Shown: one piece after another, positions 8,648 to 15,643 of the stretch | Layout of the letters: each line of letters starts with the position of its first letter | Position numbering within the stretch: position 1 is the first letter of the stretch | IMG/VR virus record: IMGVR_UViG_3300047586_000019 | Span: 1-41,379 of that record | Strand: one strand, 5' to 3' | Source: a virus | DNA length: 41,379 bases | The notes under the pieces: model-generated | What the model was told of the DNA's origin: nothing | The model's database searches: none | The model's input: the letters and a program-made list of their open reading frames with translations, nothing else | Program-made: the position numbers and the translations under genes

Positions 8648-9475
8648 ATGGCAAGAGCAGCAGGGGGAAATAATACATATACAGATGGAGACTATACAAT
8701 CCACAAGTTTACTGCAAGTGGAACTTTTACTCCTGATGCAACTTTAAGTTCGGTTCAAATTTTAGTGGTGGGTGGTGGAGGACTAGGGGGAAATAATATC
8801 GGTGGAGGCGGAGGAGCAGCAGCTGTTGTTTATGATGCCACTAAAGCCGTTACTCCTTCAACTGGAGTTACTGTTACTATCGGAGGTTCTACTCAGGCTT
8901 CGGCTTTTGGAACTACTACTGCTGCTACTGGCGGAACTGGAGGAGGAGCTAATAACAAGGGAGGAGATGGTGCATCTGGAGGAGGAGCAGGAAGATTTGC
9001 AACAGGTCAGGGAGCAGGAGGTTCTGCCACTGCTGGATTTAGGGGAGGGAACACCACTACAGGTGGGTCAACTGGAGCAGCTGGGGGTGGAGGTTCTGCT
9101 CAACAGGGAACTGATTGGACTTCAGGAGCTACGGGAACTAAAGGAGGAGACGGTGTAAGCACATACTCAGCTTTACTTGCCGCTGCTAGTGCGGGTGTTA
9201 ATGTAAGTGGGACTTATTATATAGCCGCTGGTGGTGGAGGAGGAGGATATAGCGAACTACCTGCAAACGGAGGAGCGGGGGGAAATGGTGGAGGCGGAAC
9301 AGGTGGAGGGCCAGGTGGGGGAGCGGGGGGAACAGCTGGGTCAGCAAATACTGGTAGCGGGGGGGGAGGAGGAGGTTCTGCGGGGGGAGCGGGGGGAGCG
9401 GGGGGAACAGGGTTAGTTTTAGTTAGATATTTAACAGTAGCTCCTAGCGGAAGTTTTTTCCCATTTTTTATGTAG
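8648..9475 (+). CDS. Glycine-rich tail fibre tip / adhesin
   Basis: 275 residues. The start segment (YTIHKFTASGTFTP...VQILVVGGGG) is the hallmark of the glycine-rich domain of phage fibre tips and adhesins. It is followed by about 180 residues of GG repeats, expected to form a polyglycine-II-like bundle with variable loops. The C-terminus reads TGLVLVRYL. It starts three bases after the displaced fibre end. G runs of seven occur in the sequence, so length errors or natural slippage are possible. It probably recognises the host surface. Confidence 0.75.
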   Translation: MARAAGGNNTYTDGDYTIHKFTASGTFTPDATLSSVQILVVGGGGLGGNNIGGGGGAAAVVYDATKAVTPSTGVTVTIGGSTQASAFGTTTAATGGTGGGANNKGGDGASGGGAGRFATGQGAGGSATAGFRGGNTTTGGSTGAAGGGGSAQQGTDWTSGATGTKGGDGVSTYSALLAAASAGVNVSGTYYIAAGGGGGGYSELPANGGAGGNGGGGTGGGPGGGAGGTAGSANTGSGGGGGGSAGGAGGAGGTGLVLVRYLTVAPSGSFFPFFM

Positions 9476-9484
9476 ATATGTACA

Positions 9485-9586
9485 ATGACAAAGAAAAATT
9501 CAGACGAAATAAACATAGCGATTATCAACACAAAGTTAGACAATCTAACTGATGCCGTTAATGATATTAAAAAAAAACTAGAGTAA
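9485..9586 (+). CDS. Small coiled-coil protein, 33 residues
   Basis: A short frame with the pattern INIAIINTKLDNLTDAV..IKKKL, a clean amphipathic heptad helix with no membrane segment. It fits tightly between the adhesin (ends 9475) and the coiled-coil membrane protein (starts 9591), with 4 bases before the latter. No function is recognisable. It may pair with the neighbouring coiled-coil protein. Confidence 0.55.
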   Translation: MTKKNSDEINIAIINTKLDNLTDAVNDIKKKLE

Positions 9587-9590
9587 AACT

Positions 9591-10067
9591 ATGAGCAACG
9601 GAACAAACGGAGATACAAATTTTGGTCATCAAGACGGAACAGATTTAAGAGACCTTTTTAATGCTCAATTTAAGGTTCTCCAAACCCTAATTGATGCTAA
9701 TGATAAAAATTATAATCAGAGATTTGATAATGTAAGTCAGGCTACCTCAGCAGCTTTAGCCTCAGCCGATAGAGCAAATACTAAAGCAGAAACAGCAACG
9801 GAGAAAAGATTTGACTCAGTTAATGAATTTAGAGCTACCTTGCAAGACCAACAAAGAACCTTTATTCCTAGAGCAGAAATGGAAATTACGCTAAAAGGAA
9901 TAAACGATAAAATAGATATAAATTCAAATGGATTAGAGGCTTTAAGACTTGTTCAATCAATTAATCAAGGAACTAAATTAGGTATAACTCAAGGATGGGG
10001 ATATGCTTTTGGAATAGTTATGACGATAATTGCAATATTAACAATAATGTTTAAGTTATTCGGGTAA
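9591..10067 (+). CDS. Coiled-coil protein with C-terminal membrane segment (holin-region type)
   Basis: 158 residues. Residues 20-125 are predicted helical coiled coil with a KAETATEKRFDSVNEFRATL pattern and IPRAEME. The last 25 residues form one membrane segment after a GWGYAFG turn. This build is common in phage proteins next to lysins and is often called holin-associated. It stands two genes before the CHAP lysin. A role in lysis timing or membrane anchoring is inferred. Confidence 0.6.
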   Translation: MSNGTNGDTNFGHQDGTDLRDLFNAQFKVLQTLIDANDKNYNQRFDNVSQATSAALASADRANTKAETATEKRFDSVNEFRATLQDQQRTFIPRAEMEITLKGINDKIDINSNGLEALRLVQSINQGTKLGITQGWGYAFGIVMTIIAILTIMFKLFG

Positions 10068-10094
10068 AGGTGTATAGTATAGAAAGGAGTAAAT

Positions 10095-10157
10095 ATGGGA
10101 ATTGTAGGAGTTATAGTCATAGTTTTAGTAGTACTTTTAATTTTAAGGCTAGTTTAA
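10095..10157 (+). CDS. 20-residue single-membrane-segment peptide
   Basis: MGIVGVIVIVLVVLLILRLV is almost entirely hydrophobic and ends with one Arg. A good ribosome binding site (GAAAGGAG) lies 5 bases before the ATG, which is rare in this arm and supports translation. It ends one base before the lysin start. A tiny holin or lysis-helper role is plausible but unproven. Confidence 0.6.
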   Translation: MGIVGVIVIVLVVLLILRLV

Positions 10158-10158
10158 T

Positions 10159-10926
10159 ATGACATTTGCTGAATTTCAAGCAAAATGGACGGGTCAACCT
10201 GTAGACTTCGATGGTGTATATCCAAATCAATGTATGGATTTGATGCACCAATATATCTATGAAGTCTTGGGAATTACCGATGCTAAAGTTTTAGCCGCTC
10301 CCGCAGCTTATCAAGCCTATACAAATAACTTCCCACAATATTTTACTAAAATTGATAATACTCCTGATAATATACCTCAAAATGGTGATATTATATTCTT
10401 CGGTACTTTAATCGGAGCTTATGGACACGTTTGTATATTTGTAGATGGGGATACTAATAGATTTAATTCATTTGATGCAAACTGGCCTACGGGTTCACTT
10501 CCGCATATTCAAAACCATTCATATAACGGAGTATTAGGCTGGTTGAGATTTAAACAACCCGAGCCTCCTAAACCAGAACCCCTAACAGGCTTAGATTTAG
10601 AAGTAGGCTACAAACCTAACGTAGTCAATCAGGATGTAATGGTAAACGGAGTTCATTATAAAAGCGTAGACGGAAAGACTTGGGAAATAGTTCCAACTCC
10701 TCCGTCTGTGCCTCAAAACCCTCCCAGCGTAACTACAGCGTCTACAGTACCTATCGTAGTGCCAGTTCAGACGGCTTCTACGACTTCTTCCACACCTTCT
10801 GTAACGGGTTCAACAACTTCCGTTCCAACCCCGACAACCCCTCCGATAGTTATTCCTCCTAAATTAAGTTGGTTAGATAGATTAATCAATTTCTTAAAAT
10901 TATGGATGAAGAACAAACACAAATAA
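10159..10926 (+). CDS. CHAP-domain endolysin
   Basis: 255 residues. An N-terminal CHAP amidase/peptidase fold (about 1-135) has the catalytic Cys in NQCMDLMHQY (Cys near 25), GDIIFFG, the catalytic His in YGHVCIFV near 94, and a FDANWP motif. A short segment with KSVDGKTWEIV follows. A long Thr/Ser/Pro linker (about 178-235) and a basic C-terminal end come last. It cuts host peptidoglycan, either for release or as a virion enzyme. There is no signal peptide, so it would need a holin, and candidates flank it on both sides. Confidence 0.8.
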   Translation: MTFAEFQAKWTGQPVDFDGVYPNQCMDLMHQYIYEVLGITDAKVLAAPAAYQAYTNNFPQYFTKIDNTPDNIPQNGDIIFFGTLIGAYGHVCIFVDGDTNRFNSFDANWPTGSLPHIQNHSYNGVLGWLRFKQPEPPKPEPLTGLDLEVGYKPNVVNQDVMVNGVHYKSVDGKTWEIVPTPPSVPQNPPSVTTASTVPIVVPVQTASTTSSTPSVTGSTTSVPTPTTPPIVIPPKLSWLDRLINFLKLWMKNKHK

Positions 10927-11204
10927 CTACTGCTCAATACAACAATATCATTAAACGTTTAGATACCATGCAGATTAGTATGGACAGACGGTTTGAGGAA
11001 TGGTCTGAAGACAGAAGAACAATTAACAATGTAGATGAAAGATTAAAAACAGTCGAGGCAAAAATAGAAGGTGCTAGGGACGAAATAGCCGACAGTCAAA
11101 AGAAAGTAATGAATAAAGTTGATGAACATTTAAGTCCTATGCCCGACTTGGTTTCGGAGGCTGTATCAGAAGCCGTTAAAAAAAAGAAAGGACTATTTAA
11201 GTAA
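10902..11204 (+). CDS. Coiled-coil accessory protein of the lysis region
   Basis: 100 residues. It overlaps the lysin end by 25 bases in another frame. Long charged helices with heptads (NVDERLKTVEAKIEGARDEI) suggest a dimeric coiled coil. There is no membrane segment. Its stop overlaps the next ATG (TAATG). Function unknown. Context suggests lysis or virion structure. Confidence 0.65.
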   Translation: MDEEQTQITTAQYNNIIKRLDTMQISMDRRFEEWSEDRRTINNVDERLKTVEAKIEGARDEIADSQKKVMNKVDEHLSPMPDLVSEAVSEAVKKKKGLFK

Positions 11205-11317
11205 TGGATAGCTCGATTACAAAATCATTAATGAGGCATCAAAAAAGATTAATGAAGTTTGCTCGTAAGCATCATAAGACTTTTATGGAAAAAGTCAGAG
11301 AGTGGGTGAAAAAATGA
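11204..11317 (+). CDS. Small basic protein, 37 residues
   Basis: It starts at the ATG in TAATG shared with the upstream stop, and its TGA overlaps the next ATG by 4 bases. That chain of overlaps supports translation by coupling. The peptide is strongly basic and helical (MRHQKRLMKFARKHHK). A membrane- or nucleic-acid-binding role is possible. No family is recognised. Confidence 0.55.
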   Translation: MDSSITKSLMRHQKRLMKFARKHHKTFMEKVREWVKK

Positions 11318-11484
11318 AAATTATTCAATTACTTTCAGGCAAGAAAACCTATATCATGGCAGGATTGACGGTAGTTTGGGCTTTAGTAGGTCTATTCTTA
11401 GGTAAGATTGACCCGAATACATTCATAAATTATCTCTTGGCAGCAGGGACAGTCGTAGGATTTAGGTCAGCTTTAAATAAATAA
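11314..11484 (+). CDS. Holin-like small membrane protein
   Basis: 56 residues from the ATG at 11314, chosen because it overlaps the preceding TGA in ATGA. The sequence begins with a short amphipathic MKIIQLLSGKKTYI. One or two membrane segments follow (AGLTVVWALVGLFLG and NYLLAAGTVVGF), ending in RSALNK. This SGKKTYI...GLRSAL pattern is common in small phage membrane proteins next to lysins that are annotated as holins. Confidence 0.6.
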   Translation: MKIIQLLSGKKTYIMAGLTVVWALVGLFLGKIDPNTFINYLLAAGTVVGFRSALNK

Positions 11485-11678
11485 TGGGAGTAGAAAAATT
11501 CATCATACCTAAACACGATACTAGTAAGCATCCTTCGATGCGGTGTCATCAAAGAAGGTTTGAAGCTGCCATTTCCGAACAGCAAACTGGACTTAGTAGA
11601 TATTCAGGTTTAGATTTTGTTCACGATGTCTATGTAGCACCCAAAAAACATGAGCAAAGAAACGCCAATTTACGATGA
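11484..11678 (+). CDS. Hypothetical protein, 64 residues
   Basis: It starts at TAATG shared with the holin-like gene's stop and ends 28 bases inside the phosphoesterase frame. It contains several His and one Cys (PKHDTSKHPSMRCHQRRF), so metal binding is possible. No family is recognised. Tight coupling on both sides supports a real gene. Confidence 0.55.
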   Translation: MGVEKFIIPKHDTSKHPSMRCHQRRFEAAISEQQTGLSRYSGLDFVHDVYVAPKKHEQRNANLR

Positions 11679-12555
11679 AGCCACAGAATTATTGAGGCGT
11701 GCACAACGCTTCAATCGGGAAACTCTTGTCGGTGTTGATAAAGCAGATTGGCGACCTAAACTTGAATATCCTAACCTCCCATTTGCGGTAGGACTTTTTA
11801 CAGATATCCACTACGGTTCAATTTATACCAATTACGATTTATTAGACCAACATTTAGGAATTGTTGAAGATACTCCCAACTTCGGAATGGTCACTAATGG
11901 AGATGATGTAGATAATTTTATTGTAGCGGGTAAGGCGGCTACTGGAACTTATGAAGACCCTTTACCTCCTCAACTGCAAACAGTTGCTTTAATAGATAAA
12001 TTAGGACATTTGGCCAAAATAGGTAAATTGGGAGCGATGAGTTACGGCAACCACAATAACTTCACTTTTATAACTGGTTATGATTGGCTGGAAACTTGGT
12101 CTAGGCAGTTAGGTAAGAAGATACCAATTTTCACTGCTGGCGGAGAACTGATAGTTCATGTGGGTAAAGAGAAATACGACCTTGCAATGTCCCATAAATA
12201 TTGGGGGGTAAGCAAACTCAATCCCACTAATGCTAACAAACGCTTTTTAGAATATGAGTATCCAGATGCGGATATTTCGTTTCTAGCCCATACCCACCAA
12301 AGCGAGATGAATATCTTTGAAAGAGGTGGCAAGGAAAGAATAGCCGCAATCGGCGGAACATATAAAGAGGGAGAACCATGGCCTAGACAGCAAGGAATTG
12401 GCAGAAGGGCAGGACAGCCAGGTCTAACTGTTCTCTTATGGCCCAATGAACATAAAATGATGGGATTTAAGCATTCGGTTGATGCGCAGCAATTTATGTT
12501 AGCCTTGATTTATCGTGAAGAAACAACAAAATCAGGAATTATATTTGAAAGATGA
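11650..12555 (+). CDS. Calcineurin-like metallophosphoesterase
   Basis: 301 residues with the family's metal motifs in order: TDIHYGS (D-x-H), NGDDVD (GD), SYGNHNNF (GNH), a lone His in AMSHKY, and AHTHQ in place of GHTH. The fold hydrolyses phosphoester bonds in nucleotides, nucleic acids or proteins, and the substrate cannot be read from sequence. It is the last enzyme of the left arm, 28 bases overlapped with the preceding small gene. Related enzymes are common in phages. GHTH to AHTH keeps both metal-binding His residues. Confidence 0.75.
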   Translation: MSKETPIYDEATELLRRAQRFNRETLVGVDKADWRPKLEYPNLPFAVGLFTDIHYGSIYTNYDLLDQHLGIVEDTPNFGMVTNGDDVDNFIVAGKAATGTYEDPLPPQLQTVALIDKLGHLAKIGKLGAMSYGNHNNFTFITGYDWLETWSRQLGKKIPIFTAGGELIVHVGKEKYDLAMSHKYWGVSKLNPTNANKRFLEYEYPDADISFLAHTHQSEMNIFERGGKERIAAIGGTYKEGEPWPRQQGIGRRAGQPGLTVLLWPNEHKMMGFKHSVDAQQFMLALIYREETTKSGIIFER

Positions 12556-12559
12556 CCTG

Positions 12560-12655
12560 TACCCTTGAGTTGCACAGGGGGTATCTTGTTTCCCATTTTA
12601 CCCTATGGCAACAACACTCGCTAATGACCGCAGGTCGGGCTGAAATGAAAGGGTA
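12560..12655 (+). ncRNA. Possible structured leader with competing TACCC/GGGTA stems
   Basis: The gap between the phosphoesterase and the next gene has four matched segments in order: TACCC 12560-12564, GGGTA 12579-12583, TACCC 12599-12603, GGGTA 12651-12655. Between the last two is GACC-GCA-GGTC (12626-12636). Each TACCC could pair with either GGGTA, so alternative folds are possible. The second stem extends with TTTT/AAAA and a 2-base bulge. It may be a cis-acting RNA for the 73-residue gene downstream. Confidence 0.35.
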
Positions 12656-12666
12656 GAAAATAAGCT

Positions 12667-12888
12667 ATGAATAAACTAGAAAGAGCCAAATTTGATTTAG
12701 AAATGATTTTACCCTATGTAGAATGGTTAAAAAAACCTACTTTCGGAAAACATGAACCCGACAAGCCTGAATTGTGTTATCCTGGAGAACCCGACGGACA
12801 CGATATAGCTTTCGGAGAACAATTAGACAGGGAGTATAAAGAATATAAGGAAGAAAGAAAAGGACTTGACAAACCTGTAGAAAAGTAG
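12667..12888 (+). CDS. Hypothetical acidic protein, 73 residues
   Basis: The last plus-strand gene of the left arm. It is charged, with PDKPELCYPGEPDG in the middle and a Lys/Glu-rich helical end. It is preceded by the structured gap and converges on the minus-strand arm, whose last gene ends 20 bases away. No family is recognised. Confidence 0.5.
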   Translation: MNKLERAKFDLEMILPYVEWLKKPTFGKHEPDKPELCYPGEPDGHDIAFGEQLDREYKEYKEERKGLDKPVEK

Positions 12889-12908
12889 TAGATTTTAATT
12901 ACGCCCAC

Positions 12909-13166
12909 CTATAAGGTGGCACTCCTGCGACAAGTTGCTTTATCGGGCTTATCTTCCTCTCCCCAGTCGTGATGCTTTTCTATTCCTTTAAGATTGACTA
13001 TTAATGGTCTTCCTGCATACTTTTTAATCAGTTTCTTTTGAAAAGGTAATATCTTCCTTGCTCTCTTAGGCACAACTATTCTATTTCTGTGTGGAAAAGG
13101 ACAGTTAAGTCTTCGGACAATTATTGTTCTTCCAAATTTTTCACAAATACATTTCTTTTTTAACAT
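12909..13166 (-). CDS. Hypothetical basic protein, 85 residues
   Basis: Very basic, with Cys near the start (KKKCICEKFGR) and FPHRNRIVVPKRARKILPFQ. The last gene of the minus-strand arm. A CCACCT-ATA-AGGTGG hairpin (12905-12919) covers its stop codon and lies between the convergent arms, so it may stop transcription weakly. A nucleic-acid-binding role is possible but not shown. Confidence 0.5.
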   Translation of the reverse strand: MLKKKCICEKFGRTIIVRRLNCPFPHRNRIVVPKRARKILPFQKKLIKKYAGRPLIVNLKGIEKHHDWGEEDKPDKATCRRSATL

Positions 13167-13172
13167 ATTAGT

Positions 13173-13343
13173 TTAGGTTATAGGGTTAACAAAACTCTTA
13201 TTATATTTTTTATTATATTCTAAATATTTTTTATAGTTACTTTTTCTCCATTTCATTTGCCGACTGATTGGTTCTTTTGCTCTATTTTTATTAGAAGCAA
13301 ACCACGCTTCACTATGTCTTTTATTATCTCCGAACCAACTCAT
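13173..13343 (-). CDS. Small WF/RHS-type phage protein, 56 residues
   Basis: It starts at ATGA overlapping the stop of the gene above, with AAGGGGAAAG just before it as ribosome binding site. The opening MSWFGDNKRHSEAW is a pattern common in short phage and bacterial proteins of unknown role. The rest is basic and aromatic (KSNYKKYLEYNKKYNK). No function is known. Confidence 0.6.
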   Translation of the reverse strand: MSWFGDNKRHSEAWFASNKNRAKEPISRQMKWRKSNYKKYLEYNKKYNKSFVNPIT

Positions 13344-13651
13344 TCTTTCCCCTTAATCTTTTGTAGTTTGGATAAGACACTTTTGATATTCGTTCTAAAA
13401 TGATAAAAACATATTTCAGCTATTCTTTCTTCTTTCGTAAGTTTTGCTCCTTTTTTAAAAGTTGGTATGTATTCTTCTAACTCTTTTGCAAACTCTAACA
13501 ATACCTCTCTTCTTGTGTCTGAGATGGTTTGGGAGAGAAGGGCAGTTAGTTCACTTACAATAAGTTCAAAGTCATTATATTGAAACTTCTCATTAACAAC
13601 TGCATTATAAATTATTTCTCTTATCTTTTTATTGGTAGTTTCAGTTTTCAT
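13340..13651 (-). CDS. Hypothetical helical protein, 103 residues
   Basis: Mostly helical and charged, with no motif recognised. The order of a short N-terminal helix, a variable loop and an EFAKELEEY helix loosely resembles the gene at 18443-18685. Both ends share 4-base ATGA overlaps with neighbours, showing translational coupling in the operon. Confidence 0.6.
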   Translation of the reverse strand: MKTETTNKKIREIIYNAVVNEKFQYNDFELIVSELTALLSQTISDTRREVLLEFAKELEEYIPTFKKGAKLTKEERIAEICFYHFRTNIKSVLSKLQKIKGKE

Positions 13652-13875
13652 TTTGTTTTTTGTCTAAATATAGCCAAATCTAACGCACCATTCCAAGCTT
13701 TATCTTCTTCGTCATCTTCATTGTGATGTAAGCTCCAAAGTAATTCTATTATCCCTTCCCTCTGCTCCTTTAAGTTAGAGTTGAATAAATCAGATAATTC
13801 ATAAAAACCTGCTGTATCTTTTCTATCCCAAATATCTTCTAGTTTAAGCATCCAATCTGGTTGCGTTGTTGTCAT
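13648..13875 (-). CDS. Hypothetical protein carrying an internal boundary repeat, 75 residues
   Basis: Residues 25-35 read DLFNSNLKEQR. The same DNA (core CTTTAAGTTAGAGTTGAA on the plus strand, 13765-13787) ends two other genes, where it also supplies the next ribosome binding site. Here it lies in mid-gene, so this looks like a fusion of a small gene's end with a following acidic segment (LHHNEDDEEDKAWNGALDL). No function is known. Confidence 0.55.
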   Translation of the reverse strand: MTTTQPDWMLKLEDIWDRKDTAGFYELSDLFNSNLKEQREGIIELLWSLHHNEDDEEDKAWNGALDLAIFRQKTK

Positions 13876-14018
13876 TTATACCCCACCACCAATCCCCCAA
13901 AGCCTATACTAAACAATACATAATCAAATTCCTTTGCTTTAACAAATTCTATTCCGAATAATACTCGGTTAAAATCCTCTATCAAAACTAATTGAAAATT
14001 AAATCTACCTATTATCAT
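13872..14018 (-). CDS. Hypothetical protein, 48 residues
   Basis: I chose the ATG at 14018 because it sits in ATGA with the stop of a mini-frame (14015-14050), which in turn overlaps the stop of the 128-residue gene. A longer frame to 14093 exists but would overlap that gene by 47 bases without a ribosome binding site. The protein is hydrophobic and beta-like (FNFQLVLIEDF, VLFSIGFGGLVVGY). Confidence 0.5.
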   Translation of the reverse strand: MIIGRFNFQLVLIEDFNRVLFGIEFVKAKEFDYVLFSIGFGGLVVGYK

Positions 14019-14050
14019 ATTTCTTCTTTTATTAGTATTTCGTCTGTCAT
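14015..14050 (-). CDS. Mini-frame MTDEILIKEEI, remnant of a gene start
   Basis: Eleven codons linked by ATGA overlaps on both sides. A 22-base stretch (14026-14047) is identical to 16762-16783, which encodes the start of the gene at 16792 (KTDEILIK). It appears to be a leftover 5' end that now couples translation between neighbours. A functional peptide is unlikely. Confidence 0.4.
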   Translation of the reverse strand: MTDEILIKEEI

Positions 14051-14433
14051 AATGGTTTCTCCATTTTTCTAATACTTTTAATACATTCATCAAACATTTT
14101 TACTGCCTGTTTTTCGGTTATGGGCTTATTTATACTCATTCCCCTACCTAAATATTTATACCAAGATATTTCTATATCCTTATATTTAAAATTGTAAGGC
14201 TGTTCTTCTTCGTCATTCCAAGAATAAGCATTAACTTCAAAAGTATCATTCTTAAATTGTTCTCCTGTGTTATCCATAGGACTATTGTATTGTTTTTTAT
14301 TATTCCACATTACCCGTTCTAGCTCGCTGGATATACCTCTTAATAGACTTTCAATATATTCTGGGCAATCATAAACTTGCGTTGGTTGTCCAAATATCAT
14401 TTGTCCTAATTCTGGTTCGTATTGTTTTTTCAT
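14047..14433 (-). CDS. Hypothetical acidic protein, 128 residues
   Basis: Contains CPEYIESLLRGISSELERVMWNNKKQ and a Trp/Tyr-rich middle (YSWNDEEEQPYNF). No conserved family is recognised. Its start shares ATGA with the 47-residue gene above and its stop shares ATGA with the mini-frame below. Confidence 0.6.
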   Translation of the reverse strand: MKKQYEPELGQMIFGQPTQVYDCPEYIESLLRGISSELERVMWNNKKQYNSPMDNTGEQFKNDTFEVNAYSWNDEEEQPYNFKYKDIEISWYKYLGRGMSINKPITEKQAVKMFDECIKSIRKMEKPL

Positions 14434-14573
14434 ACCCTCTCCTCCTTTAAGTTAGAGTTGAATAGAGCTTCAAGGTCTTTAATTAAATTTAAGGGTTTTG
14501 CTCCTTTTCTAAATTGCCAATGTCCATCTGATTGGTTTTTAAAACAGTAATTTTTAACAATATCTCTTAACAT
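14430..14573 (-). CDS. Small protein ending in the boundary repeat, 47 residues
   Basis: Begins MLRDIVKNYCFKNQSDGHWQ and ends LFNSNLKEERV. The last ten codons match the ends of the gene at 15328-15453 and the middle of the gene at 13648-13875. The repeat includes AAAGGAGGAG, the ribosome binding site of the next gene. The start is one base after the methyltransferase stop, with GGAGAAAT before it. Confidence 0.55.
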   Translation of the reverse strand: MLRDIVKNYCFKNQSDGHWQFRKGAKPLNLIKDLEALFNSNLKEERV

Positions 14574-14574
14574 A

Positions 14575-15331
14575 TTATTTCTCCAGAGTTCTGGCTACCT
14601 CCATTACTACATTTACTGTTACTGCATTTCCCAACATTTTATTCCTTTGGCTTTCACTAACGCCATTTGTCCATCCTTTTGGAAAACCTTGTAATATCTC
14701 TTTTTCTTCATTCGTAAGTTTTCTTTTAATTCCATTTACTAAAACTCCCCCCGTATTCCCTACATCAATCGTAAAGGCGTAATCTCCCACTATGTTCTTT
14801 TGATTTCTCTTTAAGTAGCGGAGTGGGGTTCTTGTTGCTCCCGATATAAGTTCCGATAATGAAGACTCTTTCACGGTTTTGAGGTAGCCCGAAGAAGCGA
14901 GAGTTAAGCACTTTCCATTCCACGAGATACCCCAAGTCGGTAAGAATTTTAAGTATTGTTTGGAAAGTCCGTCCATTGTCATCAGTAAGTAACCCTTTAA
15001 CATTTTCAAGTAAAAGATATTTGGGTTTTTTGTAGTTGATAATTCTAGCGACTTCAAAGAATAATGTCCCACGGGTGTCCCTAATACCCATTCTTTTACC
15101 AGCATAGCTAAAGGATTGGCAAGGAAAGCCTCCAACAAGTAAATCACAGCTTGGGATTTCTTTTTCTTTAACTTCTTGGATTGGTCTGCAATCAAGTTTG
15201 TTTTTAAAATGTTTGTCATATATTATTTTGCAATACTTATCAAAATCGTTTGCGTAAACGCACTTGTGTCCGAGCCTATTAAGAGCTAAGTCAAAGCCTC
15301 CAATTCCTGCAAATAGACTAACATATCTCAC
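14575..15331 (-). pseudogene. C5-cytosine DNA methyltransferase, frameshifted
   Basis: From a GTG at 15331 the first frame holds motif I FAGIGG (7-12), motif IV GGFPCQS (catalytic Cys 71), motif VI ENV (109-111) and motif VIII QNRERVF (151-157), then stops at 14765. The remaining target-recognition region and motifs IX/X (RKLTNEEKEILQGFP, LGNAVTVNVV) continue in the +1 frame to 14575. One extra C in the CCCC run at 14825-14828 would explain the break. It could be a dead gene, a sequencing error, or programmed slippage. An intact enzyme would protect phage DNA from host restriction or mark it. GTGA couples it to the gene above. Confidence 0.8.
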
Positions 15332-15453
15332 TTCTCCTCCTTTAAGTTAGAGTTGAATAGGGCTCGTAAATCAGGAACAGGGTCGCTTTTTAACTCTGCG
15401 TATTCTGAATGGTTATCTAGTATTTTTGTAATTTCTTCTCTTAAATCTTTCAT
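15328..15453 (-). CDS. Small protein ending in the boundary repeat, 41 residues
   Basis: MKDLREEITKILDNHSEYAE...RALFNSNLKEEK. The ATG at 15453 lies 8 bases after AGGGGG. Another ATG at 15459 is too close. The AGGGGGTAATGTTTATG string is repeated before the gene at 15624. Its 3' end is the repeated segment also found at 14442 and 13765 and overlaps the methyltransferase GTG. No function is recognised. Confidence 0.55.
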   Translation of the reverse strand: MKDLREEITKILDNHSEYAELKSDPVPDLRALFNSNLKEEK

Positions 15454-15465
15454 AAACATTACCCC

Positions 15466-15624
15466 CTAAAAACTATTTAAATTAACTTTATCGTGATTTT
15501 TTCTTTCTTTTCCGCAAATAATACATCTATCGGGATTAACTGAATATTGAGTAACCATTTCTCTACCTACCATTTTTAGCTTTATCACATTTTCAAAGTT
15601 ATGTTTAACTTTTGCGTATGCCAT
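15466..15624 (-). CDS. Small zinc-finger-like protein, 52 residues
   Basis: MAYAKVKHNFENV... with a C-terminal CIICGKERKNHD, a CxxC plus His knuckle likely to bind one zinc. The start follows the repeated AGGGGGTAATGTTT segment (plus-strand copies 15451-15467 and 15622-15638). It ends 12 bases above the next start. Role unknown. Confidence 0.55.
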   Translation of the reverse strand: MAYAKVKHNFENVIKLKMVGREMVTQYSVNPDRCIICGKERKNHDKVNLNSF

Positions 15625-15643
15625 AAACATTACCCCCTTGAGT

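Noticed and set aside
9217-9543. Minus-strand frame rich in proline opposite the glycine-rich adhesin
   Set aside because: It is the mirror of GG codons (CC) in the real gene and has no start signal.
12156-12446. Antisense frame of 96 codons within the phosphoesterase gene
   Set aside because: It lies wholly opposite conserved metal-binding motifs and has no independent signals.
14019-14093. Longer start for the gene at 13872-14018
   Set aside because: It would overlap the 128-residue gene by 47 bases without a ribosome binding site, while ATGA coupling supports 14018.
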